Part shown: positions 1 to 7,204 of the stretch, piece after piece
Position numbering within the stretch: the first letter of the stretch is position 1
Layout: each line of letters opens with the position of its first letter
NCBI GenBank assembly: GCA_016882345.1
Contig: VGQR01000048.1
Location: forward strand, 1 to 10,347
From: Cyanobacteria bacterium K_DeepCast_35m_m2_023
GTDB taxonomy: Bacteria > Cyanobacteriota > Cyanobacteriia > PCC-6307 > Cyanobiaceae
Reading direction: 5' to 3'
Length of the DNA: 10,347 nt
Made by a program: the position numbers and the translations under genes
Notes under the pieces: model-generated
What the model was told of the DNA's origin: nothing
Database searches by the model: none
What the model saw: the letters and a program-made list of their open reading frames with translations, nothing else

Positions 1-624
1 CGCCCGTTTGTGTACACCAGCGACCTGGGCATTGCGCCGCGGCTGCACAACATCGAGACCGACTTTCTGATCTACGGCCTCGAACTGGGCGATTACCTCT
101 CGCCCGAGGGGGTGAGCTGTCGCATCAGCTCCTGGACCCGCCAGGAAGACCGCTCGCTGCCTCTGCGGGGCAAGATCAGCGGCGCTTACATCACCAGCTC
201 CCTGGCCAAGACCGAAGCGGTCAAGAGCGGCTTTGACGAAGCCTTGCTGCTCAACAGCCGCGGCAAGGTGAGCGAAGCCAGCGGCATGAATCTGTTCCTC
301 GTGCGCGATGGGGTGTTGATCACTCCCGGCGTCGATCAAGACATCCTCGAGGGCATCACCCGCGCCAGCGTGCTCGAGCTGGCCCGCGCCATGGGGATCC
401 CCACCCTCGAGCGGCCCGTGGACAAAAGTGAATTGTTCATCGCCGATGAGGTGTTCCTCAGCGGCACCGCCGCCAAGGTGACCCCCGTGCGGCGGGTCGA
501 AAGCACCGACCTGCCGAGCCAGCGGCCGGTGATGGCGCGCATCCGCGAACGCCTGACCGCCATCACAGAAGGCCGTGATCCCGCCTATGACCACTGGGTA
601 ACCCGGATTCGCCTCGACGCCTGA
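1..624 (+). CDS. ilvE: Branched-chain amino acid aminotransferase, 5'-truncated by window edge
   Basis: This is the C-terminal 207 residues of a fold-type IV PLP aminotransferase, which swaps the amino group between glutamate and the 2-oxo acids of valine, leucine and isoleucine in the cytoplasm. The reading frame is open from base 1, so the true start lies upstream; the family is about 300 residues. Numbering visible residues, Lys58 (bases 172-174, in RGKISGAY) sits where the PLP lysine of IlvE lies. It is followed by AKTEA, the [10 protein letters not shown] segment that holds the PLP-contacting glutamate, LEGITR, and [16 protein letters not shown] near the end, all typical of BCAT. A D-amino acid aminotransferase or aminodeoxychorismate lyase shares the fold, but the [10 protein letters not shown] ending and overall pattern favour BCAT. 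The stop overlaps the metH start (TGATG), so the two genes are probably co-transcribed and translationally coupled. Confidence 0.9.
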   Translation, partial: RPFVYTSDLGIAPRLHNIETDFLIYGLELGDYLSPEGVSCRISSWTRQEDRSLPLRGKISGAYITSSLAKTEAVKSGFDEALLLNSRGKVSEASGMNLFLVRDGVLITPGVDQDILEGITRASVLELARAMGIPTLERPVDKSELFIADEVFLSGTAAKVTPVRRVESTDLPSQRPVMARIRERLTAITEGRDPAYDHWVTRIRLDA

Positions 625-3600
625 TGGCCAGTAGCCAGCCGATGACCGCTGCAGCACAGCAGACCGGATCGCAGCAGCGTGTGGGTTTTCTGGAGCGCCT
701 GCACGACCCCAGCCGCCCGGTGCTGGTGTTTGACGGCGCCACCGGCACCTCGCTGCAGCAGATGGAGTTGAGCGCCGACGATTTCGGCGGCGCCGCGCTC
801 GAGGGCTGCAACGAGAACCTGGTGTTTACCCGGCCCGATGCGGTGCAGGCGGTGCACCGGCAGTTTCTCGAGGTCGGTGCCGATGTGATCGAGACCGACA
901 CCTTCGGCGCCACCTCGCTGGTGCTGGCCGAATACGACATCGCCGACCAGGCCTTTGCGCTCAACAAACGGGCCGCCGAACTGGCCCGCCAGATGGCGGA
1001 CGCCTACAGCACCCCCGACAAGCCGCGCTTCGTGGCGGGCTCGATGGGGCCCACCACCAAGCTGCCCACCCTGGGGCACATCGATTTCGACACGATGAAG
1101 GCCTCCTTCGCCGAGCAGGCAGAAGGTCTGTTGGCTGGAGACATTGACCTGTTCATTGTCGAAACCTGCCAGGACGTGTTGCAGATCAAGGCGGCGCTGC
1201 AGGGCATCGAGGCGGCCTTCGCCAAGACCGGCCAGCGCCGGCCGCTGATGGTCAGCGTCACCATGGAGACCACCGGCACGATGCTGGTGGGCTCCGACAT
1301 CGCTGCGGTGGTGGCGATTCTTGAGCCGTTCCCGATCGATGTGCTCGGCCTCAACTGCGCCACCGGCCCCGAGCAGATGAAGGAGCACATCCGCTACCTC
1401 AGCGCCCACAGCCCGTTTGTGGTCAGCTGCATCCCCAATGCCGGTCTGCCCGAAAACATCGGCGGCGTGGCCCATTACCGGCTGACCCCCCTCGAGATGA
1501 AGATGCAGCTCCTGCACTTCGTCGAGGACCTGGGGGTTCAGGTCATCGGCGGCTGTTGCGGCACAACTCCTGGTCACATTGGCGCCCTGGTCGAGCTCTC
1601 ACGGGAGCTCAAACCAGCCCCGCGGCCGGCGCGACAGGCAACCCCCACCGATCCAAGGCCGGCACTGCAGTACGAGCCTGCGGCCAGTTCAATCTACGGC
1701 ACCACACCGTATCTGCAGGACAACTCGTTCCTGATCATCGGCGAACGGCTCAATGCCAGCGGTTCGAAAAAGGTGCGCGAACTACTGGCGGCCGAAGACT
1801 GGGATGGTTTGGTCGCCGTGGCCCGCGGCCAGGTCAAGGAGAACGCCCACGTGCTCGACGTCAACGTCGACTATGTCGGTCGCGATGGTGAGCGTGACAT
1901 GCACGCTTTGGTGAGCCGACTGGTCACCAACGTCAACCTGCCGCTGATGCTCGATTCGACCGAGTGGCAGAAGATGGAAGCTGGCCTCAAGGTGGCCGGC
2001 GGCAAATGCATCCTCAATTCCACCAACTACGAAGACGGGCCTGAACGCTTCTTCAAGGTGCTGGAGCTGGCCCGCAATTACGGCGCGGGTGTGGTGGTGG
2101 GGACGATTGATGAAGAGGGCATGGCCCGGACGGCCGAGCGAAAATTTGCGATCGCCCAACGGGCCTATCGCGACGCGCTCGAATTCGGCATTCCAGCCCG
2201 CGAAATCTTCTACGACCCCCTCGCCCTGCCGATTTCCACCGGCATTGAAGAGGACCGCGAAAACGGCATGGCCACCGTTGAAGCCATTGGCATGATCCGC
2301 GAGAAGCTCCCAGGGGTCCATGTGGTCCTTGGGGTCAGCAATGTCAGCTTTGGACTGTCGCCGGCGGCGCGCATCGTGCTCAACAGCGTGTTTCTGCACG
2401 ACTGCTGCCAGGCGGGGATGGATGCGGCCATCGTCAGCCCTGCCAAGATTCTGCCCCTGGCCAAGATCAGTGATGAGCATCAACAGGTCTGCCGCGATCT
2501 GATCTACGACCGCAGGCGCTTTGACGGCACCATTTGCGTCTACGACCCGCTCACCGAATTGACCACGCTGTTCGAGGGGGTCAGTGCCAAGGAGGCGCGC
2601 GCCTCGGGTCCGTCCCTGGCCGACCTACCGCTCGAGGAGCGTCTCAAGCAACACATCATCGATGGCGAGCGCATCGGGCTCGAGGCGGCACTCCATGAGG
2701 CGCTGCAGACCTATCCGCCTCTGCAGATCATCAACACCTTCTTGCTCGATGGCATGAAAGTGGTGGGCGATCTGTTTGGCAGCGGCCAGATGCAGCTGCC
2801 GTTTGTGCTCCAAAGCGCCGAAACCATGAAGGCGGCGGTCGCCCAGCTCGAGCCCCACATGGACAAACTCGAGGCCGCCGATGGCAGCAGCAGGAGCAGC
2901 AGCAAAGGCAAATTTCTGATCGCCACAGTCAAGGGCGATGTCCACGACATCGGCAAGAATCTTGTTGACATTATCCTCACCAACAATGGCTATGAGGTGA
3001 TCAATCTCGGCATCAAACAAAGCTGCGAGGCGATCATCGAAGCGCAGCAGAAGCACCAGGCTGATTGCATCGCCATGAGCGGTCTGTTAGTCAAATCGAC
3101 CGCCTTCATGAAGGATAACCTTAAGGCCTTCAATGATGCGGGCATCCACGTGCCGGTGATTCTTGGTGGAGCCGCACTGACCCCACGCTTTGTGCATGGT
3201 GACTGCCGTGCGGCCTACCGCGGCCAGGTGGTCTACGGCCGCGATGCCTTTGCCGATCTGCGCTTCATGGATGCGCTGATGGAAGCCAAGCAGCATGGCC
3301 AGTGGGACGATCGCCAGGGGTTCCTGGGCGCCATTCCCGAGGGCCTGGGTCTTGGACCCAGCAGCACGGAAAGCGAGAGCGAGCCCACCAGCCAAGCCTT
3401 GCCGGCTGAAGCCCACGAGCCCCAGACCGACTCGGCCGAGCGCAACGACAGCCGCTCGGAGGTTGTCGCCGAAGAACCCGCCCTGACCCCGCCGTTCTGG
3501 GGCAGCTGCGTGCTCGACGAGTCCGTCATTCCCCTCGATCAGGTGTTTGCCTATCTCGACCGCACGGCGCTGTTTGCAGGGCAATGGCAACTGCGCAAGG

Positions 3601-4301
3601 CCCAGCAGCAATCGCGCGAGGACTACGACGCGATGTTGGCCACACAAGCCGAGCCGGTGCTGCAGCACTGGATTGAGCGGTGCATCGCCGACCAGCTGCT
3701 GACGCCGAGGGTGGCCTACGGCTACTTTCCCTGCGGGCGCGAGGGCAATGCCGTCGTCGTGTTTGATCCTGTCGCAACCGAATCGGTTCTCGGACGCTTC
3801 GTGCTGCCCAGGCAGCGCGGCGGCAACCGCTACTGCATTGCCGACTTCTACCGCGATGCACTGAGCACGACCGCTGGGGGGCTCCTGCCCCAGGACGTGC
3901 TGCCGATGCAGGCCGTCACCATGGGTGAGCGCGCCACCAGCTTTGCCCAGTCGCTGTTCGCCGCAGACCAATACAGCGATTACCTCTACTTCCACGGTTT
4001 GGCGGTGCAGATGGCCGAAGCCCTGGCCGAATGGACCCACGCGCGCATCCGCCGCGAGCTGGGCCATCCCGACCCGGCGGCCATGCCCCTGCGCGACGTG
4101 CTGGCCCAGCGCTACCGCGGAAGCCGCTATTCGTTCGGCTACCCCGCCTGCCCCAACGTCGCCGATTCGCGCCAGCAGCTGCTGTGGCTGGGTGCCGAGC
4201 GCATCGGCTTGTCGATGGATGAGAGCGAACAACTCCATCCCGAACAGAGCACCACAGCGCTGGTGGCCCTGCACAGCAAGGCGCGTTACTTCAGCGCTTA
4301 G
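624..4301 (+). CDS. metH: Cobalamin-dependent methionine synthase (5-methyltetrahydrofolate--homocysteine methyltransferase)
   Basis: It transfers the methyl group of 5-methyltetrahydrofolate through cobalamin to homocysteine, making methionine in the cytoplasm. The 1225-aa length is standard for a complete four-module MetH. The homocysteine module (about 1-330) has DGATGTSLQ at 37-45 and the three zinc cysteines: Cys245 in LGLNCATGP and Cys311/Cys312 in [12 protein letters not shown]. The pterin module (about 365-645) includes [11 protein letters not shown] and the LDVNVD and LDST strands. The cap and B12 modules (about 665-905) contain DVHDIGKN, with His774 as the cobalt ligand, and [12 protein letters not shown]. 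The reactivation module (about 955-1225) carries [10 protein letters not shown] at 1168-1177, which binds S-adenosylmethionine in this family. An acidic Ser/Glu-rich linker of about 50 residues (905-955) joins the last two modules. The ATG overlaps the ilvE stop; Met7 is an alternative start. No cobalamin riboswitch is possible immediately upstream because that DNA is coding. Confidence 0.97.
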   Translation: MASSQPMTAAAQQTGSQQRVGFLERLHDPSRPVLVFDGATGTSLQQMELSADDFGGAALEGCNENLVFTRPDAVQAVHRQFLEVGADVIETDTFGATSLVLAEYDIADQAFALNKRAAELARQMADAYSTPDKPRFVAGSMGPTTKLPTLGHIDFDTMKASFAEQAEGLLAGDIDLFIVETCQDVLQIKAALQGIEAAFAKTGQRRPLMVSVTMETTGTMLVGSDIAAVVAILEPFPIDVLGLNCATGPEQMKEHIRYLSAHSPFVVSCIPNAGLPENIGGVAHYRLTPLEMKMQLLHFVEDLGVQVIGGCCGTTPGHIGALVELSRELKPAPRPARQATPTDPRPALQYEPAASSIYGTTPYLQDNSFLIIGERLNASGSKKVRELLAAEDWDGLVAVARGQVKENAHVLDVNVDYVGRDGERDMHALVSRLVTNVNLPLMLDSTEWQKMEAGLKVAGGKCILNSTNYEDGPERFFKVLELARNYGAGVVVGTIDEEGMARTAERKFAIAQRAYRDALEFGIPAREIFYDPLALPISTGIEEDRENGMATVEAIGMIREKLPGVHVVLGVSNVSFGLSPAARIVLNSVFLHDCCQAGMDAAIVSPAKILPLAKISDEHQQVCRDLIYDRRRFDGTICVYDPLTELTTLFEGVSAKEARASGPSLADLPLEERLKQHIIDGERIGLEAALHEALQTYPPLQIINTFLLDGMKVVGDLFGSGQMQLPFVLQSAETMKAAVAQLEPHMDKLEAADGSSRSSSKGKFLIATVKGDVHDIGKNLVDIILTNNGYEVINLGIKQSCEAIIEAQQKHQADCIAMSGLLVKSTAFMKDNLKAFNDAGIHVPVILGGAALTPRFVHGDCRAAYRGQVVYGRDAFADLRFMDALMEAKQHGQWDDRQGFLGAIPEGLGLGPSSTESESEPTSQALPAEAHEPQTDSAERNDSRSEVVAEEPALTPPFWGSCVLDESVIPLDQVFAYLDRTALFAGQWQLRKAQQQSREDYDAMLATQAEPVLQHWIERCIADQLLTPRVAYGYFPCGREGNAVVVFDPVATESVLGRFVLPRQRGGNRYCIADFYRDALSTTAGGLLPQDVLPMQAVTMGERATSFAQSLFAADQYSDYLYFHGLAVQMAEALAEWTHARIRRELGHPDPAAMPLRDVLAQRYRGSRYSFGYPACPNVADSRQQLLWLGAERIGLSMDESEQLHPEQSTTALVALHSKARYFSA
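2148..2155. repeat. HIP1 octamer GCGATCGC
   Basis: A perfect GCGATCGC palindrome inside metH. HIP1 is over-represented in many cyanobacterial genomes. A second copy lies at 5856-5863 in the SDR gene. Two copies in 10 kb of GC-rich DNA is only weakly more than chance. Confidence 0.6.
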
Positions 4302-4326
4302 GTTGTGCGGGCGCAACAACAAGCCA

Positions 4327-4599
4327 ATGGCCATTGCAGGTCCTGATGGTGTCGATGCCGCCATCGCCGCGGGTATCGATCTCGATGGCAGCCCGATCCC
4401 GGCAGAGATGCTGAGCCTCTACAACGAGGTCATGCAGCTGGAAAGCCAGCGCGCCCGAAGCGGCGTCAAAAAATCAATGCGCAACCGGGTCGTCAAAACC
4501 GGGTCCAAGCACTTTGACCAGGCCACGCTGGATGCCAGGCTGCGCGCAGCGGGCTGGGATGGGCTCAAAGACAAGGAAATTGCCTTTTTTTACGGCTGA
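4327..4599 (+). CDS. Small conserved-looking hypothetical protein downstream of metH
   Basis: This 90-aa protein is not one I can name. It has a Gly/Ala/Asp-rich N-terminus (MAIAGPDGVDAAIAAGIDLD), a central stretch with the helix-like LYNEVMQLESQRAR, a basic patch (KKSMRNRVVKTGSKHFD) and a C-terminus ending in AGWDGLKDKEIAFFYG. There is no signal peptide, membrane span or cysteine. The ATG at 4327 lies 25 bp after the metH stop with no recognisable Shine-Dalgarno sequence. The frame remains open far upstream inside metH, but that part is an out-of-frame shadow. An in-frame TTG at 4303 could add eight residues. Being on the same strand and so close, it is probably transcribed with metH, but a functional link is only a guess. 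The mixed composition and sharp C-terminal motif suggest a real gene. Confidence 0.7.
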   Translation: MAIAGPDGVDAAIAAGIDLDGSPIPAEMLSLYNEVMQLESQRARSGVKKSMRNRVVKTGSKHFDQATLDARLRAAGWDGLKDKEIAFFYG

Positions 4600-4727
4600 T
4601 CTCAGCACCGATCCAGAGGTTTGCCGCTGCTTGCAAGGGACGGCACCGCTCCTGTTGGCTGACTGAACAAGCCTCAGTTGGTGGTTGGGTCACTGGTGGC
4701 GGATCGACGTTGATCAGCCACCCATTC
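4600..4727. other. Intergenic region between convergent genes
   Basis: These 128 bases separate the stop codons of two convergent genes. Beyond the two short inverted repeats described in the stem-loop entry I see no open reading frame with coding character, no tRNA-like cloverleaf and no promoter-like pair. Confidence 0.5.
4695..4722. terminator. Stem-loop between convergent genes, possible bidirectional terminator
   Basis: The arms GGTGGC (4695-4700) and GCCACC (4717-4722) are perfectly complementary. Inside them, GATC (4702-4705) pairs with GATC (4712-4715) after one G/A mismatch, leaving the loop GACGTT. The structure sits between the 90-aa gene (+) and the 75-aa gene (-), six bases past the stop of the latter. 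Neither side has a T-tract, so intrinsic termination is not proven. A weaker hairpin, TGCCG/CGGCA (4622-4626 and 4641-4645) with a 14-nt loop, lies closer to the + strand gene. Confidence 0.3.
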
Positions 4728-4955
4728 TCAGCTGCACAGATCTTGGAGCGTGTCGATGACCTCTTGCTGGAACTCTTCCAGATCGGACGAATCGCTCAGA
4801 TCAATGCCCTCACCTGCGGCGTTTTGGGTCAGTTCCTGGAAATGAAACGCACCTTCGCCATGGGCCAGGAATTCCATGGCGGAACTTTCACCGCTTTCCT
4901 TGTAGGCGTCGCAGAGGGCCATAAAGGCCGCGTCTTCGGTGAAATCCCAGCTCAT
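4728..4955 (-). CDS. Small, strongly acidic hypothetical protein
   Basis: This 75-aa protein is unassigned. It starts MSWDFTEDAAFMALCDAYKE and ends in an acidic, helix-like tail (SDSSDLEEFQQEVIDTLQDL). It has one lysine and no arginine, which is striking in GC-rich DNA where arginine codons are cheap; this selective composition argues that it is truly expressed. No membrane segment or signal peptide is visible, and the two cysteines (near each end) form no recognisable metal motif. The start ATG (CAT at 4953-4955) is the only good one and lacks a Shine-Dalgarno sequence, which is common in cyanobacteria. It is divergent from the DUF2237 gene and convergent with the metH-linked gene, so it is probably monocistronic. 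A soluble adaptor or regulatory partner is possible but unsupported. Confidence 0.7.
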   Translation of the reverse strand: MSWDFTEDAAFMALCDAYKESGESSAMEFLAHGEGAFHFQELTQNAAGEGIDLSDSSDLEEFQQEVIDTLQDLCS

Positions 4956-4986
4956 GAAGCGGCAGCCGCGAAGGGGTTCGGGTCGG

Positions 4987-5013
4987 TTGACTCCTGACCT
5001 TTAACGCCTGACC
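4987..5013. repeat. Imperfect 14-bp tandem direct repeat in divergent intergenic region
   Basis: TTGACTCCTGACC (4987-4999) and TTAACGCCTGACC (5001-5013) match at 11 of 13 positions, with a 14-bp period and CCTGACC identical in both. They lie between two divergent genes and overlap the -10 half of the candidate - strand promoter. A tandem half-site arrangement could bind a regulator, but no named operator is recognised. Confidence 0.4.
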
Positions 5014-5028
5014 CCCGGAATTCGTCAA
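5000..5028 (-). promoter_or_regulatory. Candidate promoter for the acidic 75-aa gene
   Basis: Read on the - strand, TTGACG (5023-5028) matches five of six bases of the -35 consensus and is followed after 17 bases by GTTAAA (5000-5005), a weak -10 box with three of six matches. Transcription would begin roughly 35-40 bases upstream of the ATG at 4955. The spacing is ideal but the -10 is poor, so this is only a candidate. Confidence 0.25.
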
Positions 5029-5092
5029 CCATCTGTACCAACTTTGTGGCAGCCTCTGATCCGCCCACGCCCCCCACACCCCCTCGGCAGCC

Positions 5093-5458
5093 ATGAGCGA
5101 AGCGGTCCTCAACGTGCTCGGCGAGCCGCTGGCACAGTGCGGTTGCGAGCCGATGACCGGCTGGACCCGCGATGGGTTTTGCCGAACCGACAGCGCCGAC
5201 CAAGGGGTTCACACGGTCTGCTGTGTGGTGACCGAGCAGTTTCTCAGTTACAGCAAGGCCCAGGGCAACGACCTCAGCACGCCGATGCCCGCCTTCCGCT
5301 TTCCAGGTCTGCAACCCGGGGATCACTGGTGCGTCTGCGCCCCCCGCTGGTTGGAGGCCTACGAGGACGGCGTGGCCCCACCGGTGCGCCTGGAGGCCTG
5401 TGAGGCCTCAACGCTGGCGATCATTCCCCTGGAGGTGCTGCAGCAGCACGCCGCCTGA
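5093..5458 (+). CDS. DUF2237 family protein
   Basis: This 121-aa protein matches the DUF2237 family, small cysteine-rich proteins of bacteria and plants with no established function. Family features seen here are NVLGEPLAQC near the start, PMTGWTRDGFCRT (20-32), GVHTVCCVVTEQFLSYSK (38-55), GNDLSTP (58-64), FPGLQPGDHWCVCAPRW (70-86) and GVAPPVRLEA (93-102). Cysteines at 16, 18, 30, 43/44, 80 and 82 sit in these blocks, and their even distribution suggests structural or metal roles, though that is unproven. The protein is full length for the family and looks cytoplasmic. The ATG at 5093 places the conserved block right at the N-terminus. It is divergent from the acidic 75-aa gene and convergent with the SDR gene, so it is probably transcribed alone from the region before 5093; no convincing + strand promoter was seen there. 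Confidence 0.88.
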   Translation: MSEAVLNVLGEPLAQCGCEPMTGWTRDGFCRTDSADQGVHTVCCVVTEQFLSYSKAQGNDLSTPMPAFRFPGLQPGDHWCVCAPRWLEAYEDGVAPPVRLEACEASTLAIIPLEVLQQHAA

Positions 5459-5470
5459 TCAGCGGGTTCC

Positions 5471-5492
5471 AGGCCCACAGCGGCAAGGGCCT
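5471..5492. terminator. Hairpin between convergent DUF2237 and SDR genes
   Basis: AGGCCC (5471-5476) and GGGCCT (5487-5492) form a perfect 6-bp GC-rich stem around a 10-base loop, in the 33-bp gap between two convergent stop codons; the right arm touches the SDR stop. There is no T-tract on either strand, so any terminator role is tentative. Confidence 0.3.
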
Positions 5493-6244
5493 CACCAGGG
5501 GATGGCTGACCCATCCCAGGCCCAGAAGCCGCCGCTCTGCTCGGGCCCCAGGCTTTGCAGCACCGCCAGCAGGTATGCGGCGGCCTGGTCGGGGCTGAAC
5601 AAGCGCGATGGCGGCACGCCCGAGCGAAACGGCTCGGACAGGGTCGTCGCGGTGGTGCCGGGGTGCAGCAGGCTGACGCAGCATTGGGGCCGGCGACGGC
5701 GCCACTCGATCGCCAGGGTTTTGAGCAACTGGTTCTGGGCCGCCTTGGCCGCGCGGTAGCTGTACCACCCCCAGCTGTACCACCCCCCCAGCTGGTTGTC
5801 GCCGATGCTGCCGACGCGGGCCGACAGGCTGGCGAAATGGCTGGGGCCGTCGCTGGCGATCGCCTCGGCGAGGGCCTGGGCCAGCAGAACCGGCCCAAAG
5901 GCATTCACCGCAAAGCTGTCGAGCAGCTGGGCGCGGCTGACCGAGGCCAGCCGCTTCTCGGGCTGCAGGCCGGGGCCATGCAGCACACCGGCGGTGTTGA
6001 TCACCAGCCGCAGGGGCCGCCATTGCGCCTCGGCGACAGCGCGCAACCGCGCCAGGCTGGCGTCGTCGCAGAGATCGAGTGCCAGCTCTGCCGGGTGGAT
6101 TGGACTGCGGGTCGCCAGATGCACGGCGAGCTGGGGTGCCACAGCGCCCAGGCGGGCGGTCAGGGCCCGGCCGATCCCGCCACCGCCGACCACCAGGGCA
6201 TGGCCCTGCCAGTGCTGCCAGGCCGCGCTGCTCAACGATTGCAT
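5492..6244 (-). CDS. Short-chain dehydrogenase/reductase (C-factor/CsgA-like SDR)
   Basis: This 250-aa protein is a classical SDR with a Rossmann fold, predicted to be an NAD(P)-dependent oxidoreductase in the cytoplasm; its substrate cannot be told. The cofactor loop is GGGGIGRAL at 20-28, NTAG is at 83-86, and VNAFG is at 113-117. The active site has Ser146 in RVGSIGDN and the Tyr-x-x-x-Lys pair Tyr163/Lys167 in YRAAK. The DN-LGGWYSYR-type signature before the tyrosine points to the CsgA-like subgroup. That signature is expanded here: a perfect 15-bp tandem repeat makes GWYSW-GWYSY, adding five residues between the catalytic serine and tyrosine. The frame and all catalytic residues are intact, so it may still fold. 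The start ATG at 6244 is 24-36 bp from the divergent gpsA start. Confidence 0.88.
   Translation of the reverse strand: MQSLSSAAWQHWQGHALVVGGGGIGRALTARLGAVAPQLAVHLATRSPIHPAELALDLCDDASLARLRAVAEAQWRPLRLVINTAGVLHGPGLQPEKRLASVSRAQLLDSFAVNAFGPVLLAQALAEAIASDGPSHFASLSARVGSIGDNQLGGWYSWGWYSYRAAKAAQNQLLKTLAIEWRRRRPQCCVSLLHPGTTATTLSEPFRSGVPPSRLFSPDQAAAYLLAVLQSLGPEQSGGFWAWDGSAIPW
5758..5787 (-). repeat. Perfect 15-bp tandem duplication inside the SDR gene
   Basis: The unit AGCTGTACCACCCCC (+ strand) occurs twice without interruption, at 5758-5772 and 5773-5787. It is in frame and adds five codons beside the catalytic tyrosine. A further AGCTG follows at 5790, after two extra C bases. The C-runs and the AGCT palindromes would favour replication slippage. 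Confidence 0.9.
5856..5863. repeat. HIP1 octamer GCGATCGC
   Basis: Second perfect GCGATCGC copy, within the SDR coding region; see the copy in metH. It supports cyanobacterial origin but has no visible local role. Confidence 0.6.
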
Positions 6245-6280
6245 TGCCCGAGTGCGCCCCTGGCGCGCATGATGGCAGCC

Positions 6281-7204
6281 ATGGGTCTGCGGATTTCAGT
6301 GCTGGGGCGCGGGGCCTGGGGCCGCACGCTGATGGGGCTGTGGCAACAGCAGGGCCATCAGCTGCGCTCGTGGTCCCGCAGCGATGACGCCGGCGACCCG
6401 GCGGCTTTGCTCGATGCCGATCTGGTGGTCTCGGCCGTGGCGATGGCCGGTGTGGACGATCTGGCCTGTCGCCTGGGCCCCCAGTGGCCGTCCTCACTGC
6501 CGTTGCTGAGCTGCAGCAAGGGCATCGACATCGAGCGGTTGGTCACCGCCTCCCAGCTCTGGGCCCGGCAACTGCCCCCTGGCACCCCCGTGGCGGTCCT
6601 GAGCGGCCCCAACCTGGCTGACGAGCTGGCCCGTGGACTTCCTGCCGCCAGCACCATTGCCAGTGCCGACGAACAGCTCGGCCCCTGGCTGCAGCGTCAC
6701 CTCAGCGGCGAGACCCTGCGCCTGTATCGCCATTCGGACCCGGTGGGAACCGAGGCGGCCGGTGCCCTCAAAAACGTGATCGCCATCGCCGCCGGGGTCT
6801 GCGATGGCCTGCAGCTGGGGGCCAATGCCAAGGCCTCGCTGCTGTGTCGCGGGCTTTCCGAAATCGGACTGGTGCTGCACGGGCTTGGCGGCCAGCAAAG
6901 CACCCTGTACGGCTTGGCTGGACTGGGGGACCTGCTGGCCACCGCCAACAGTCCCCTCAGCCGCAACTACCGCTTCGGCCAGTTGCTAGCGGCTGGCCTC
7001 AGCACCGCCGCAGCCCTCGAGCAGGTCGCGGCCACCGTCGAAGGGGTGCGCACAGCTCAGGCCACCTTGAACCTGGCGCGACAGCACCAGTGGCACCTGC
7101 CGATCTGTGAGCAGATCGGTGCCCTGATCGCCGGCAGTGTCACCCCCGCCGCTGCCGTGCGGGCCTTGATGGGGCGCGAGCTCAAGGCCGAAATCGCGCC
7201 ATGA
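6281..7204 (+). CDS. gpsA: Glycerol-3-phosphate dehydrogenase [NAD(P)+]
   Basis: It reduces dihydroxyacetone phosphate to sn-glycerol 3-phosphate, the backbone precursor of membrane lipids, in the cytoplasm. The 307-aa product has the dinucleotide loop VLGRGAWG (7-14), SCSKGID with Lys80, SGPNLADEL (108-116), and the catalytic LKN with Lys164 in a typical GTEAAGALKNVIAIAAG stretch. It ends with GLAGLGDLLATANSPLSRNYRFG (from 211), which gives Asp217, Thr221 and Arg228, and EGVRTA. It is about 25 residues shorter than the usual 330: the segment between the second strand and DADLVVSAV, where most GpsA proteins carry an N-x-x-YLPG loop, is almost absent. I chose ATG 6281 because MGLRISVLG begins right at the Rossmann strand; ATGs at 6269 and 6272 are in frame and possible. 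Its stop overlaps the next start as ATGA, indicating coupling. Confidence 0.95.
   Translation: MGLRISVLGRGAWGRTLMGLWQQQGHQLRSWSRSDDAGDPAALLDADLVVSAVAMAGVDDLACRLGPQWPSSLPLLSCSKGIDIERLVTASQLWARQLPPGTPVAVLSGPNLADELARGLPAASTIASADEQLGPWLQRHLSGETLRLYRHSDPVGTEAAGALKNVIAIAAGVCDGLQLGANAKASLLCRGLSEIGLVLHGLGGQQSTLYGLAGLGDLLATANSPLSRNYRFGQLLAAGLSTAAALEQVAATVEGVRTAQATLNLARQHQWHLPICEQIGALIAGSVTPAAAVRALMGRELKAEIAP

Noticed and set aside
585..1577. Long - strand open frame (330 codons) opposite ilvE/metH
   Set aside because: It mirrors the codon periodicity of metH in GC-rich DNA, its His/Gly/Gln-rich translation has no family motifs, and metH on the other strand is unmistakable.
2883..2907. AGC-rich trinucleotide tract in metH
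   Set aside because: It is an imperfect run encoding a Ser/Arg-rich loop before the B12 module, ordinary for interdomain linkers.
3087..4364. Long - strand open frame (425 codons) opposite the end of metH
   Set aside because: Antisense shadow of a fully recognisable MetH activation domain; no recognisable motifs.
4573..4591. AAGG-CCTT hairpin with seven T bases as an intrinsic terminator
   Set aside because: The stem is only four pairs, the T-run encodes Phe-Phe in the 90-aa gene, and the T bases are partly used in the stem.
5555..6280. Upstream extension of the gpsA frame by about 240 codons
   Set aside because: It lies wholly opposite the SDR gene and translates to featureless sequence; the GpsA Rossmann strand starts at 6281.
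5421..6497. Open - strand frame of 358 codons overlapping the SDR
   Set aside because: Arg/Pro/Gly-rich shadow in another frame of the SDR gene, which has complete catalytic motifs.
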